DNA of 64,000 nucleotides, taken from positions 2,026,538 through 2,090,537 of the forward strand of contig NW_020312968.1 of the NCBI RefSeq assembly GCF_003265705.1. Reading direction: 5' to 3'. Positions 11,725 through 24,605 of this stretch are shown in pieces (the first letter of the stretch is position 1; the number at the start of each line of letters is the position of its first letter). The position numbers were made by a program, and so were the translations under genes. The notes beneath the pieces were generated by a model. The model saw only the letters and a list, made by a program, of their open reading frames with translations, searched no databases and was not told the DNA's origin. The DNA comes from Callorhinus ursinus. Its lineage: Eukaryota; Chordata; Mammalia; Carnivora; Otariidae.

Positions 11725-11945
11725 CAGCATTTATTGAAAATTTACTCTGCTCCAGATGCTGAGCTAAATACAGCTGTTGGCACTTCTAACCTCCTGATTG
11801 GTTTATCAGTTAGTAGCTACACCTGCTGTGCCTGTTACAAGGATGAAGAAATGGATGCTCAGAAATATGAAGTAATTTGTCCACATTGCCTTTATAAAGG
11901 CAAAATTGGTCATTTAGAAGATACCTTTGTGAAGTTAACCGTAGA
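11725..11945 (-). mobile_element. MIR SINE remnant
   Basis: Antisense MIR core pattern: CATTTATTGAAAATTTACTC, GATGAAGAAATGGATGCTCA, GTAATTTGTCCACATTGCC. The small open frame over it has no coding support. Confidence 0.65.
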
Positions 11946-13604
11946 CTAATAATACAGAGTTTGATCTTGTAAGAACACGCTTGCTATTTAAAATGTGGCT
12001 TTTCTTTAGGATACTTGCACTGCGTAAGATGCCATGGGATTGATACATCACAGAGGCAGTGTGGCCCGCGGAAATGTTTAGGTGGCACCAAGAACGTGTT
12101 TAAGCAAATTCTGCCCTCTCTTATCCTGAGTGGACTTGGTCACTGGGCTCTTGCGGTTGCTCCCCCGCACCGGGCGCTGGCTGTACACTGTTCTCCTTTA
12201 TCCTGTGATGGAGGGGCCAGCCTAACGCCATATTAAATAAGCTGCTCTCCCTGATGCCAGCAGCCTCCTCCTTCCTTACTTCCTTAGCTTGCAGATATCT
12301 GACCTTTCTTTCATTCAACTTACTCATGAAATCCCATTGCTTCTGGGAATCTGACCTAGTTGGAAAAGAACAAGCAAATTCCCCGTGCTCTCCCTTGCCA
12401 TGGGAGCATTCACTTCTCGTTAATTGCTTCCTATGCAAGAGTGACTCGGCCCCTTCCTGTGTGTAGTGCAAGTGGCTACATGATGCCTGCCTCCAGGGAC
12501 AGGGGCGAGGGCCTTATCTGTCATGGATATGATTATTGTTACTATTTTATTTTTACACCATCAGCATTTATTTCTATCATCTTGTCCCCAGCTATACTCT
12601 CAGATGAGGTTACTTTATTGACTGTCCCGCCATCCTCATTCACAGTACTGCGTCCGAATGTTCTCATGCCTGGGTCTGAGTGACACCCGTGCTCTTCCCT
12701 GGGCCTGTCCAGCTAGGCCCCTTGGGAAACGTCTGTGCCTATTTCAAAAGCCAGAATACATGATGCCTGCCTGGGTGACTCTTCGTATCATTCTCTGGTT
12801 TCGTCCAGCTCCTGTGGTGTGGTTCAGTTGTCCCATAACCCTCCTTGTCCCTGGCGTCCAGCAGTGTGCGTGGAGGGACTCTCGTTAAACGTCGAATACA
12901 CTTGAACGCATCTTGTGTTGCAGAAAGATGGCCTGGCCCCGTCTGCCTCCACACGCCCATGTTCACACACGTTCTCTTCCTCTGGCTGGGACCTGAGGGA
13001 GAGCGTGTTTTCCTTCCTCACCCTTCATGGGGTCTGGTCTCATCATGGATTGGGAGAGGTTGAAAACTAGAACTTAAAATTCTGAGAAGGGCCTCCATAA
13101 CCGAGCCCCGCTGGTCCGCCGGGGTTACAGTGCCTGCTCTGGAAATTGATCTTCTCATAGAAGTAAGGCTTTCAAAGTCAGGAATCCTCATCGTAAAAGG
13201 AAAACATTAATCTTCTGGAGTTTGAAACCGTTTTCTCAGCTCTTCCTGCATTCCAAGGATGTGAGAGAGGAAGCTGGGTGTTTGTAGTCTGGAGCAGGAT
13301 CATGACAGGGCCATAGCGGGTTGGTGGGGATTTAGATTTGCACAAGGAATCAACAACTTCTTTCTAGTGGTTACCTTCAGATTCCCTGTCTTCGGGGACT
13401 CTATATTTCTCCTTCAGTTTTAGGTCTCGTAAGTTTCAGACAGAATGATGCGGGGTTTCAGTATAAAAGAGTATTACCTAGTTTTTGTAAGATTGTTGGG
13501 AGGGTGGAATGAGTGAACGTAGGTAAAGCACTTGAGAACGAAGCCTGGTAAACAGATTGTGCCCAATACGTGTATTACTGTTGTTACTATTTGATGTGTG
13601 TGTT
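11946..13604. other. Intronic DNA, no feature recognised
   Basis: Moderately GC-rich sequence with several short open frames on both strands. None shows a domain, codon pattern or splice context of a real exon. Confidence 0.5.
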
Positions 13605-13790
13605 CTTTTTTAATTTGTACTTTTTTTTTGAAGTACAGTTGACATACAGCATTATCATAGTTTCAGGTGTACAACATAGTGATTTATATACATTTATATA
13701 CATTACGAAATGATTTCCACCATAAGTCTTATTACCATCTGTCGCCATACAAAGTTATTACAATGTTATTGACTACTCTTGTTGTCTAAG
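13605..13790 (-). mobile_element. LINE-1 3' UTR fragment, antisense
   Basis: TTGAAGTACAGTTGACATAC and GTTTCAGGTGTACAACATAG match the reverse complement of the L1MA/MB-type 3' UTR. Confidence 0.8.
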
Positions 13791-14839
13791 AATGAAAAAG
13801 TGATAACCTTTGGCTAAAAAAAAGGGAATTAAAAACATTTCACATGAAGGACTCTGTTTATCCTGGATGTGGCTTATTCATGGACCCACTGAAGGTAGCT
13901 CAGGAATCCTCATCATCAGAAGAGAAACATCACCTCTGGGTTTTGAGTACAAAGATTACTGCCCTCAGTGTGTCAAACAGCAAATCCAACCCAAGAAGTC
14001 TACTGAATATTTGAGGCAAAGTTATTACTAGCAGGTACTTCCTTTATGTTCTGTAATTCTGAAGGATTAGATTTAATGGCTCTGTAAATCTAAAGGTTTA
14101 TAATTCCCATAAAAAGAATTTAATCCATAAAATTCTTCTAAGTGATTTGAAGGAGGCAAATTAAGTACCTGTTTTTATCGTTTCATATTTACGTTAAGTC
14201 AAACTTTCAATGAGTGTGTTTTTTTTTTTTTGAGAATTTTTCTTTTCCAGAAGTATCAAGCAAAATTCTTAAGTGGTTTACCAAACTTTGCATTAATAGG
14301 ATTTACCACTTAGAGTTACTCACATTTGCTTTGCGTCCGAATAGAAACAGAACATAACAGCTGTTTTTCTTTGATGACTTCAAAGAAAGTAAGGGGAGTA
14401 AAGGGGAGTAAAGATTGCAGAAAATCTCCCCGTCTCTTGGACACTTACCTTGGAGCAGTGACTGCGGATTTTGAACATTTTCAGTGTTACTCATGTAAAG
14501 TGTGTCATGCTTGCATCTTGAACTCTTTCAGCCCTGCTCTTTTGCCACCTCCTACTCTGTGGTTCTGCAGGAGAGAGCTGACACTTGAGCAGAAATCATG
14601 CCTTGGTCAGGACCAGAGTTCACGAAAACCGAGCATGGTAACCCGGAGTGCTATTATTATTATGCGGTTTTCTCTGGACATGACTGTTGCCTTCCTTAGA
14701 AAGGCCTTGTTGCCGTGTTGGTTAGCCCGGGAAGGACCGAGGGCGTTTTGTCAGCCTTATACCACTGAGGCAAGAATCGAGGCCTTGTTGCCAGGCCCCG
14801 TTTTGCCATCAGCCCGCTCTGGATTTAGCCTGGTCTCTT

Positions 14840-15047
14840 TTTTTTTTTTAAAGATTTTATTTATTTATTTATTTGACAGAGAGAGACACAGTGAGAGAGG
14901 GAACACAAGCAGGAGGAGTGGGAGAGGGAGAAGCGAAGCAGGCTTCCTGCGGAGCAGGGAGCCCGATGCGGGGCTCGATCCCAAGACCCTGGGATCATGA
15001 CCTGAGCCGAAGGCAGACGCTTAACGACTGAGCCACCCAGGCGCCCC
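14840..15047 (-). mobile_element. CAN-SINE, antisense, young
   Basis: Full-length copy close to the arctoid consensus with a perfect 14-base duplication TAGCCTGGTCTCTT at 14826-14839 and 15048-15061. The 224-codon open frame at 14326-15000 ends inside it and is not a gene. Confidence 0.95.
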
Positions 15048-16231
15048 TAGCCTGGTCTCTTGATAGCTCTGGTCTTCAGTTTATATGTCTGCAGTAAATG
15101 AGGGGTTTGAGGTGGAGGATCTTGAAGGCCTTTTGGAACTCCTGGGTCCCAAGTTTTGTGCCCTGTTAGCTCTAACATTTCTGTGGAATACGACCGGCTT
15201 TCTTGAGCGCTGATGTGAGTTCATTAGGATTTGATGTTAACGTCCAGGAAATTCTGAGACGTGGGGGAAGTCACACAAGCTGGTAAGAGCGCTAGTGAGC
15301 CTGACTCTGGCTGTCATTCTCCTGTTGTACCAAGCATCAGGCTGCTTCTGCAATATGGTGTGAAAATCCTCGTGCTCTCTGTTCTGTTCCATAATCCCTG
15401 CAAGGACAGCATGGTGGCCACGCTGCTGGTGCATCCGATACACCGCCCTTTCCTTGGACACTTATCCAACAAAAGGAAGATGACTTCCCGTTAACTGGAA
15501 TTCTCTAAAACCGTCTGCCATGTGGCTGAGCTGAATGAATTAGGAAAAAAAATATTCTAAAGAGGATGGAAATGTAGTTACATTGCCTCTTTCAACAAAA
15601 GCCAGCTGAACTGTCTCCATGATATTACTGTTGGCTGGTATCGAATGCAAGCAAAGGATAAAAGTGGACTTTCAAAATTGCATGGTCAGCTAAATTGACA
15701 AGGAAACGAAACTGTTTTCATTGTGTAGTTTCCAAGACATCTTAAACCTTTTCCTGGAAGAAAGTGTAGCGTCTTGTGCCGCTCAATTAAGTAGGGCACA
15801 GAAGACTTGGGACTAGATCTTTTCGTCTGATGAGAAGGGAGAATTGAATGTTTGTGACACTTGAGGGACAATGACAGTTGACTCGGTCATTTAGCAGAGG
15901 GTGCGTGCTGGGGGAGGATCAACTGCAGGGGCCACACTGGGTTTTGAGGGAGGGGCTGTGCCCTGCTGGTCCCCAGCTTGGTCACTGCCATTGTAACTGT
16001 GGCTTGTCTCTGTCTCCGGGCCAGCTAGCTAGCTGTGTTGGATTGACTTGCTTCATTTTGATAGCCCCGACATTTGTCATCTGTTCACACGCAGGCAGAT
16101 TAAGTACCTTTAAGAGGATTACTCTCCTTAACAAAGCAGTCACACGTGAACTCTCTGCTCATATTTTGCTTTTGTTTTAAGAAAAGAGAAGAAGGCCTGG
16201 CCCTGGGTATAGGTGTGTGAGGAGGTACTGT

Positions 16232-16269
16232 GGGGTTGGGCCAGGGTGGGGAGGCGTGGGGAGGGGGGA
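16232..16269 (+). other. G-quadruplex motif
   Basis: Runs GGGG, GGG, GGG, GGGG, GGGG and GGGGGG within 38 bases on the sense strand, with loops of 1-5 bases. Confidence 0.65.
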
Positions 16270-16549
16270 GGCTGGCCCGGGAAGCGGTTCTGAATCTGGA
16301 AGCCTCATCCCTCTCCAGGATGCGTGTTGCAAGGCTCGCCTGCGTTAGGTCGCACTGTGAGAAAGGGCAGAGGCGAGACCGGCCTCTCCACCACACAGGT
16401 TTGTAGTCTAATTGACACCAGCTTCTGGATGTTGCCTTAAAACAGTAAACCCTTTTCAAAGCAAACAGATTTTTGTTTCTTCATATCATAAAGATGGAAA
16501 TAACAGTAAACACCCAGAGGTGATTTTGTTGAGAGACAGCAGGGAATAA

Positions 16550-16640
16550 TTGGGGGTTCTTGCACTTGGATGCACATCAGAGGCATCTCAAGAACTTGTC
16601 AAAATACCCTTGGCCTCACACCTCCAGGGCTGGGCCCCCC
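16550..16640 (+). mobile_element. MER5A-like remnant
   Basis: CATCAGAGGCATCTCAAGAA followed by CTTGTCAAAATACCC and GGGCTGGGCCCC follows the start of MER5A. Confidence 0.5.
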
Positions 16641-18579
16641 TGCACGCACCCTTCCCCAGGCTGGGGTGCTCGGGGGAGCGCTCTGCCGCACCTGCCCTCC
16701 CTCACCTCACCTCCTGCCACGTCGTCAGCAGTGATGTCCAGCAGGTAGGCTGTGTGGCAATGATCTTGCAGCTCTTGTTGGAGTATGTGATTTTGCCCCT
16801 AACCTACTTTAGAAATATTTTTTTTTTCATGTTTGTTAAAACCCCTCTCTGGTGAATTACAGGGAATTGCTCCCTTTGATAGGCCTCTTACAAATACACT
16901 TAATATTTCTCTCCTTGCCCTCTTGGAAGTGTTTTTCATGGCTTCCCATTCTCAATTTTGTCTCGTGGTTTGAGTCACTGGGGTGATATCTGATATTTTG
17001 TTTTTGGTCATTACTTTTTAATAGACAATTCTTAGACACTTACTGTGAATTATTAAGCAATAATAGATGGAATGAAACACATGTTGAGTTTAGTACTAGT
17101 CCAGTGACACCTTTCTGATTTAGCATGGTAAACTGAATTTCGAAGACATTATATAAATTAAGTGCATATATAACGAATGGGTATTTTGTATTGAAATTTG
17201 ATAAATAAAGAGTAGTTTTATAAAAGATAAAAATTAATTTAGTTTTTTTCCTGTAATCTTAATTTTCATTTCCTAACTGTTCTAAGTCAATCATTTGAAA
17301 ATATTAAGAGTCCTTTGGAATAAAGGTACAACATTTGTATACTTCTAATATACTTGTTTTCTGTTTTACTGTTTGTATGCCACAGGCATTTTTGTTATAG
17401 AATGACTAAAAGTTGGGAGAAGGGAAGAGAATCTTCTGCAAAAACAAATATCCTCTGCTGTGCTGTTTTTATTTTCATTTTGGATCTGACATATGCAGGA
17501 AAATTTGTTTGAAAGTGCAATTTAAGAGGTTTCTTTATTTTCTTCTCTGTTTTCTAGAACTGTTAGGTCGTATTCTATCCCAGAGTAACTTTTAGAACAA
17601 CAACAGCAATAACTTCTTCTTAAACATAAAGATGAGTCTATTTTCTGCTTAGATGCACCCCACCTGTAGGCATATTTTTCTGCTTTTTAAGTGGGGTGGA
17701 GGAATGCAAAATAGAGGTACTACCTAATTGCAGCCTCCCCAAGAGACTTTTTAACAAATAGGGAATTGGGCATATTTGTGTTTTGTCTTACTGCTCACTT
17801 GTGATTAACCTAATGATCATCCAAGGCCCCTGGGCAGGTAGCTAGAAGGTGAGGGGGTGAGGAGCAGAGCTTCTTTGTAAAGACCAGAGATCAGCCTGCA
17901 ATGAATGTCATCCACCACGGCCTGGATCAGTAGACTTGCCTTGTGTCATATTGATCCTTGGGGCAGAGTGAATGCTCAAAGAGCTTATTTAGGAAGCTGT
18001 GAGATCACTTTCTTTGAGATCACTCAGAACTCTTGAATCTGGTGACTCATGGAGGCCAGCCCCTTCGTAGTCTTTCCCACAAATTGAATGTGGAGAATCA
18101 TGAGGGTGGGCGGAGGAAAGGTTCTTGGAGTTCATGTTTGCAGCCCACCCTCTTTAAGGAGCCCTTCCTCTGGTATCCAAGTGAGGGATTGAGAACAGAT
18201 GGAGCTTTACATAGAGAGGTTGACCATCTACATGAAAACATTTTACATAAATAAATTATCGAGAGGTACTTCGTCGTGTATAACTTGTAAACTGACGGTG
18301 AAGGTTATTTGTGAAAGATGAGTGTAAGTGTGTCGTCAGCAATGGCCAATGAATTAAAATAAATGAATGAAGATGATTCTCGTTGACTGTAGTCATAGTT
18401 GACTATATTCAGCTTTTATATTTTGTACATGTTCCTTAAATAAAGTATACTGGAGTGAAGAGAGAGGATATGAATCTTGCCCTCAACAGGGCTTTTCATC
18501 TTATCCAAAGAATGCAGATTTTTTTCAAGTGAAAAGAGTTGTTTTTTAGCCTGTTTTTAATACATTATATGTGCTTCCA

Positions 18580-18975
18580 GTGACAACACAGCACTTTTAG
18601 TAGCTGCGCATTATTCTGTTTTATGGATGGCATCTGATATATTGCACTGAGACCCTATGTATTTATTGATTTACGTATTTCCAATTTCTACCTGTTATGT
18701 TCTACCTTTACTTTTTTTTCCCCAGCCATGAGAAGGACATTGCATTGACTCTCCCTGTACATACATCTTTTGACAGTTGTTAACTGATTCTTTTATAAAA
18801 AGTGTATTTATTTAGCAAAAAACAAGTTCAGTGCATGTACATGGTAAAAAATTTCAAATAGCACAGATGTATAAGACGAGAGGAAAAGCCTGCCTTTCCT
18901 TTCCCCATTTCCTCCCTAGAGATAACCACTTCTAAACGTTTTCTCATGTATCTGTACAGACGTTTTTAGTTTTTA
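18580..18975 (-). mobile_element. LINE-1 (L1M) 3' UTR, antisense
   Basis: TTCAGTGCATGTACATGGTA, AAAAATTTCAAATAGCACAG and GATAACCACTTCTAAACG follow the antisense L1MC-L1ME 3' end. Confidence 0.75.
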
Positions 18976-20794
18976 ATGCATGAGAAGGAAGACATTGAAA
19001 ATAACCCAAGATGTGGAATGGGTGGACAGTAGGGCAGAGAACAAGCCTGGGAGTGTAGCTGGGTGCCTCATGGGGGATGCATGCCAGAGCACATGGCTGC
19101 TGGTGTGGATGTCAGAGGTGGAATTTAAATGTGTTGTTATGTTTTCATGGATCACTGTGGGATAGCAATCAAGTGTGGGGGCATAGACACAAATCAGGAG
19201 CACAACAGCACAGAGAAAATGTGAGCAAGCTTATCTTCTTACAGACAGGGGATGATGTAGTTCCCCGAAATGGGAAATTCCTCTTGTAGGGAATTGGGCA
19301 TTTGGTGACGAGTTCAGAGCTGACCAACACATGGCTATGAGCTTAATGGGATCGTTTTTAATTGTCTACAAAGGAGCATTGTTTCAGGATGGGAACCTGG
19401 TGAGAACATTACATTATGTAGTTTAAACCAGATATGGCAAGGTTTTTTAATATGGGAAGAGCCGGGGTCAAGAGGAAGGTCCATCTGTAAGAAATAAAGT
19501 ACAGGAAGAAGTGATGGGGAAGGGATGGTTTTACACCAGATGGGGTAAGACGTGGCCACACGAAGCTGGATTCTTTTCTGAGGCTAGTTTCTTCCTAGAG
19601 TCCAAGACAAAAGCCAGATTGCAGGGAATCTAAGAGGGAATTGGAAAACAGGATTCTGAACCAAGGCGGAGCTTTCTTTGAGTTTGAACATGAACAAAGA
19701 TAGAGGAAATCGGGAAAAGTTTCCTGCCCACCAGGAGAATTGGCATGTGAGTCTCTTAATGATTTTCTTTAAAAAGAAAGTGCAGCGCCAGCTGTGTTGG
19801 ACCTGGTAGTATCAGCCCTCCACCTTCCCTACAGATGGACCAACAGCCTTCGCCTCCGGTAGCTCACCTAAACCACTTCCCCAGGGCTGTGGCCTGGGCC
19901 CAGAGATTGGTGCTGGTCCTGCCCCAGCTCCTGTCATCCCCTCTTTGCCTCAGACAGTGAGAGGCCTGCCTTGCTGCTGACCTGGGGTGTGGTCCGTCCT
20001 GACCTCGGGCTCACTTCTTGTATCCTGCTGGGAGCCCCCTTCTCATGCCCCTGGCCCAGGAGACTCTAAGCCTGAGTCTTTCCTTAGAGTTTCAGAATTT
20101 GAATTCGGTTTGGTTCCCACTGTGGGATACTGCCACGACTACCTGCCTCACTCCCCTGTAGCCTCTGGGTCCCCTAGCTCTGCTTCTCTCTCTCTTTCTC
20201 ATTTCTGTCTCACCCTTAAGCCTCCCCCTCACCCCCCGATGCCTGGGTGAAGCTATCCCTGACCTGTTCTCCTCAGGTCTTCACTTCCAGACTCCTGGCT
20301 TATGGCCGTTTCTCCGAGGCCAGGTGCCCCCCACACCTGTGCCTAGAGTCGTGCAGACCTGGGTTCCAACACCAGCTTTGCCACTTAGTATTTCTGTGGG
20401 CTCGGGCACCAGTGTCCTCCTCATTCTCTAGTCAACAGTAAGGATTTCTGTGTGCACGTCTCTCGTCTCGTTCCAAGAAGATGGCTGCTAGAGTAAACGT
20501 GGAGGGGTCGATGTCAAACACAGGCTTCCAGGCATAGGGGCAGTGTGCTTGGGGAGACCCCGGGGCACCTTGAAGTGGGAGAGGGGTGCCATCTGTGTCA
20601 GGACATGTGGGCAGAGGAACAAGTGTCCATTTGTCGGTATGAACCCCCAGGTGGAAAGTGTTGGGGTCCGGCTCAGCCTGGCCTCTCTCTGTCCTGAGGT
20701 CCAAGGGTCAGTTGCTGTGGTGGTTTTCGTTTTAAGGTTGGGTAATGAGTTTCCCAAACAGTGCACACTAGAGATAATAAAACGCAACCACCCA
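18976..20794. other. Intronic DNA, mostly unassigned
   Basis: Purine-rich up to 19760, then GC-richer. A few short MIR-like words occur near 20370. No exon or clear repeat otherwise. Confidence 0.45.
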
Positions 20795-20980
20795 GGGGCG
20801 CCTGGGTGGCTCAGTTAGTTAAGTGACTGACTCTTGATTTCGGCTCAGGTCACGATCTCAGGATCATGAGATCCAGCCCTGCGTCGGGCTCCGCACTGGG
20901 TGGGGAGCCTAATTAAGATTCTCTCCATCTCTCTCTGGCCCTCCCTCCCCTCTAAAAAGAACAAAATAAGAATCTTTAAA
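20795..20980 (+). mobile_element. CAN-SINE, sense, older subfamily
   Basis: Starts GGGGCGCCTGGGTGGCTCAG, contains CTCTTGATTTCGGCTCAGG and ends in AAGAATCTTTAAAAC. Flanking duplication is decayed. Confidence 0.9.
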
Positions 20981-21466
20981 ACAACAGAAAAACAAAACTT
21001 AATCTCCCGGGGTCACCAAGAATGAATGGCACAGTTGGGGCCTGACATACACTGGATGCTTGGTAATACATAGCAGTGGTCATCCTTTTTGCTGTGTTCG
21101 GCCCACTTGTTAGGACCCTGTGCTAATTCTTACATCTGTGGGGTCTGAACCATAGCTTGGAGATGGCTGTAAGCTAGCTGGGCCAAGCCGCACACGTGGC
21201 TGGACCCTACAGCAGCTGCCCCATTTCCAAACCTTCACCTGCCTGTCCTCCTCAGTCCCCACGTCTCTGGCCCTCACCTTCCTGGGGAGCCCCGTGTCAG
21301 GCCTCGGCTTCCCTCTACTAGCCAGAAAAGGTCAAAGGCTGCCCCTGGCCAGTGAGTGCCAACAGTTTGTGTCCTGGAGTTGGGACTGGGAGCTGGAGCA
21401 GAATCAGATTTTGAGAGATGGAAGATATGGCTGCAACTCCTTATCAGTTTAAAATGATTTGTTTTA

Positions 21467-21666
21467 GGGGCACCTGGGTGGCTCACTCGGTTAAGCATCC
21501 AACTCCTGATTTCAGCTCAGGTCATGATCTTTGGGTGGTGAGATCGAGCCCCACTTGGGGCTCCCTGCTCAGCAGGGAGTCTGCTTGAGATTCTCTCCCT
21601 CTGCCCCTCCCCCCACTCGCTCTTGTGCTCTCTCTCTCTCTCTCTCAATTAATCTTAAAAAAAAAT
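21467..21666 (+). mobile_element. CAN-SINE, sense
   Basis: Starts GGGGCACCTGGGTGGCTCAC, has a (CT)n body and AATTAATCTTAAAAA tail. Flanked by AAAATGATTTGTTTTA (21451-21466) and AAAATGACTAGTTTTA (21667-21682). Confidence 0.93.
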
Positions 21667-21874
21667 AAAATGACTAGTTTTAAATATTGATCATGTTCTA
21701 TGATAATGTCTCCTGGGGATTTAACGTTGACACTGTTTTGTTGATTATTTGTACTTTCTGTTCAACATGTTAATTTATTAAAAACCAACTTTTACTTCAA
21801 AAATGCGACTGTGTGCCTTTCTGAGTTGCTGCTATTGTGACAGGTGCTGGAGTGTTCAGAAGTGAGTATTAACA

Positions 21875-22115
21875 GAAACAAGAGCTGACGTCTGTCCAGC
21901 ACTTTGTGCCAGATATCCTTCTGGGCACATTCACATGCGTTCCCACTTTCATCCTCGGTAACTGCTCCATGAAGTAGGTACTCTTAGGCACAAATGGGGG
22001 AGAAGGAGGCCCCGAGAACTCAAGTCACTTGGTCAGGTTCACACAGCTGTTAGGTGGCAGAGCGAGGCGGTGAGCACAGGCAGTCTGGCCCTGGTGCCTG
22101 TGTTCTGAATTCTCG
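21875..22115 (-). mobile_element. MIR SINE
   Basis: Nearly complete antisense MIR: CCAGCACTTTGTGCCAGATA, TGAAGTAGGTACTCTTAGG, CACACAGCTGTTAGGTGGCA, GGCAGTCTGGCCC. Confidence 0.85.
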
Positions 22116-22119
22116 CTCC

Positions 22120-22295
22120 TGACGTGGTCCTGCGGGCTCGGCATCCCCTGGGAGCTGGTCAGGGACGAGCAGAACTTCAGGCTCTGCCCCAGCATCCTGG
22201 AATCAGAACGTGCATTTTAATACTATTCCCAGATGATTTGGGTGCACGGTCAAGTTGGAGAAGCTCTGCTCCAAGCCACTCCGCCTCCACTGTTT
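22120..22295 (+). mobile_element. MER5A-like hAT element
   Basis: GCATCCCCTGGGAGCTGGTC, CTGGAATCAGAACGTGCATT and CAGATGATTTGGGTGCACG in MER5A order. It abuts the MIR to its left. Confidence 0.65.
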
Positions 22296-22849
22296 CTCCA
22301 GGCATGAGAACTTCATACTGGGGAACGGTGTGGCGGGGGAAGTAAATGGCCATTTAAACATGTATCACCCACGCGGCACGTGCCGGCTTCCTGCTCTTCT
22401 GCCATTTAGCTAGAACTTCGCCTGAGCCCGAGTGTGAACTTGGTGCCTTACACATTTCAGAACCCTTCCCAGATATCCTCAGGATGTTCACATGCTCTTG
22501 TCTCTTGTCTTTCTCTTTTTCTTTCTCACCCAGGTCCACTCACGTTTGACTTCTTATGAGGTTTAGTAACTTTGGAGAAGATAGGGAGACATCACTAGAG
22601 CAGGGCAGAGTCTCATCTCAGGCTTGGGGCTTTTTGTATGTTGTTTCTTCCTTCATGGCGACACCCTCCCCAAAGCCTGTGCTCCTTGGGAGGTGCAGCC
22701 TGGCCCCTGCCCCGGGCCCCCTGCTGCACAGAAGTAGTCTGGACAGGCTGGTCTTCTCCCTTCCCCCCAATTCCAGTAAATAAACTTCTTTCTTGTTACA
22801 TAAGTAATTATAATCCAAATGTAATCACATAATAGACATGGAAGGAACA

Positions 22850-23110
22850 GCCAACCGGCCTCAGGGGAGTTGGCCAACTTAAAGGACGGGAATGAGGGAG
22901 ATTTTGCCAGGCAGAGAACTAGAGTGTTTTGGAAGGTCTGGATTGGGGGCCGCTGATGTTGGGGGTCCAGCCAGGAGGGCATGTGGGGGAAAAAGGACTA
23001 GTGAGTGAAAAGCCTGGAGGGCCAAAAGGGCATCGCTTGTTCCTGGCGGGGAGCTGGGAGGAGCCTGGAGCATGGCCAGCTTGCAGGCTGAGATGGGAGA
23101 TGAGGCTACA
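22850..23110. other. Possible ancient repeat, unassigned
   Basis: GGGAATGAGGGAG...GGAGCCTGGAGCATGGCC...GAGATGAGGC recalls a widespread old mammalian repeat, but I cannot name it. Confidence 0.3.
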
Positions 23111-23184
23111 AAGCGAGTGAACGGTTTTAAGGCTTTAGTTACCATACTGTTGTTACAGAATTTTACCATGAGGCAGCCAGTCCG

Positions 23185-23365
23185 CTAAAGGCTTTCCATG
23201 AATTTCATCTGCAGAAATACCCTTTGAGGTAGGCATCATTATCTTCATTGTGCAGCTGATCAAAGTGTCAACAGAAGGTAACTTGCCCCGAGGCGTACCT
23301 ATGGTTCCGGTGCCTGGACGGGTCTGTCCCGAGAACCAGGGCTTTGACTCCCTCTGCTTTCCAGT
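23185..23365 (-). mobile_element. MIR SINE remnant
   Basis: TTTGAGGTAGGCATCATTAT, then AAGGTAACTTGCCCCGAGG and AGAACCAGGGCTTTGACTCC fit antisense MIR. Confidence 0.75.
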
Positions 23366-23398
23366 GTGGGACCAGCAGTCTGTTTAGCAAGTACTTTA

Positions 23399-23623
23399 TT
23401 ACTATTATTTTTTAATTTATTTTATTTTTTTAAAGATTTTATTTATTTATTTGACAGAAAGAGAGGGAGAGAGAGAGCACAAGCAGGGGGAGCGGCAAGA
23501 GGGAGAGGGAGAAGCAGGCTTCCCACCAAGCAGGGAGCCTGACGTGGGACACAATCCCAGCACCCTGGGATCATGACCTGAGCCGAAGGCAGATGCTTAA
23601 CCAACTGAGCCACCCAGGCGCCC
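23399..23623 (-). mobile_element. CAN-SINE, antisense, long tail
   Basis: Perfect 14-base duplication TAGCAAGTACTTTA at 23385-23398 and 23624-23637. The tail is extended by about 40 T-rich bases, including TTTTTTAATTTATTTTATTT. Confidence 0.95.
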
Positions 23624-24271
23624 TAGCAAGTACTTTAAAAGCCATTGTAAATATGTTGTTAATGTGTAAAATGAATGTAGTTAACACCAGAGCAGAGCAC
23701 ATTTTATTTTTTCCTTTGACTCAGAGTCATTTCAAGGGACTGGTTTTCAGCAGTCCGTTGGTTTGGAACGCATGGCTTCGTATGCCCAGGGTCGATATAC
23801 AAGGGTTTGGGGCTCAGGCCCTGAAAAACATTGTGGCATGACCTGTTTTTGATGGGGTTTCCTCTGCCTAGGTAATTTGCGGGCCTCCTTTAAAATGTAG
23901 AATCATTCATGGGATCAGAAGAAGAAAACACATGATTCCTAGAGGTGGGAAGGAAGTTTGTTCTGCTTATCCTAAATCCTTCACCAACATAGTGATGGTT
24001 CTTAGTGATGACTGTTTTGGTTGGGTGTGATACTATCTTGTTTTAATTAAAAGATTTCTTCTGTTGGTAGGTAGGTTAGTAATAGGCATATTTGACTCAC
24101 CTTGAAATTTCTAAGAACTCTGGTTTTTTGGACCCATCAGACTTAATAAAGATTTTGTTTTCTTGAGTTTCTGCTGCTTCTCCCTTGGAGCACTGTCAGG
24201 TGGTTGCATGCTTGTGATTCTGTAGTTGTTTTTCCCTTCTCTGTATCAGTTAGCCTTCCTTCTAATTGTTT

Positions 24272-24378
24272 TTTAAGACTTTATTTTTAAGTAACCTCTG
24301 TGCCCAACGTGGGGCTCAAACTCACAACCATGAGATCAGGAGTCGCACGCTCCACCTACTGAGCCAGCCAGGCACCCC
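24272..24378 (-). mobile_element. Short CAN-SINE, antisense
   Basis: TTAAGACTTTATTTTTAAGT joined directly to the tRNA-like region ending GAGCCAGCCAGGCACCCC. Flanks TCTAATTGTTTT / TCTACTGTTTTG. Confidence 0.9.
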
Positions 24379-24459
24379 TCTACTGTTTTGGTCTGTGAAC
24401 TGGTCTAGGATTTCTAACCCTCCTCTGCACTGGACTGCAGCAAGACGTGCTAGCATTTT

Positions 24460-24605
24460 CTGTTTGGAACAAAGCTACGCGTGCAATTCAGGAAATGTGG
24501 CAACTTGTAAGTGGTGGGAAAATGAGTTAGAGGATGTAACTTGGGCAATTCGCTGAGCTTCAGTAGACCCCAATTTCCTCATTTATAAATGAGGAGGTAG
24601 GTCGA
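24460..24605 (+). mobile_element. MIR SINE remnant
   Basis: AACTTGGGCAATTCGCTGAG, CCAATTTCCTCATTTATAAA and TGAGGAGGTAG are in MIR sense order. Confidence 0.65.

Larger units (their letters stand above)
15062..18579. other. Mostly unique intronic DNA
   Basis: Contains a MER5A-like fragment at 16550-16640, a G-run motif at 16232-16269 and an AT-rich stretch at 17040-17600. No exon seen. Confidence 0.5.

Noticed and set aside
14326..15000. 224-codon open frame on the plus strand, the longest in the window
   Set aside because: Its last third reads through the antisense SINE at 14840-15047 and the rest has no domain, no splice context and no codon bias. Chance plus repeat.
20795..20870. tRNA-like sequences as tRNA genes
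   Set aside because: These are the tRNA-derived heads of CAN-SINEs, followed by CT-rich bodies and A-tails and flanked by target duplications. No separate tRNA gene was found.
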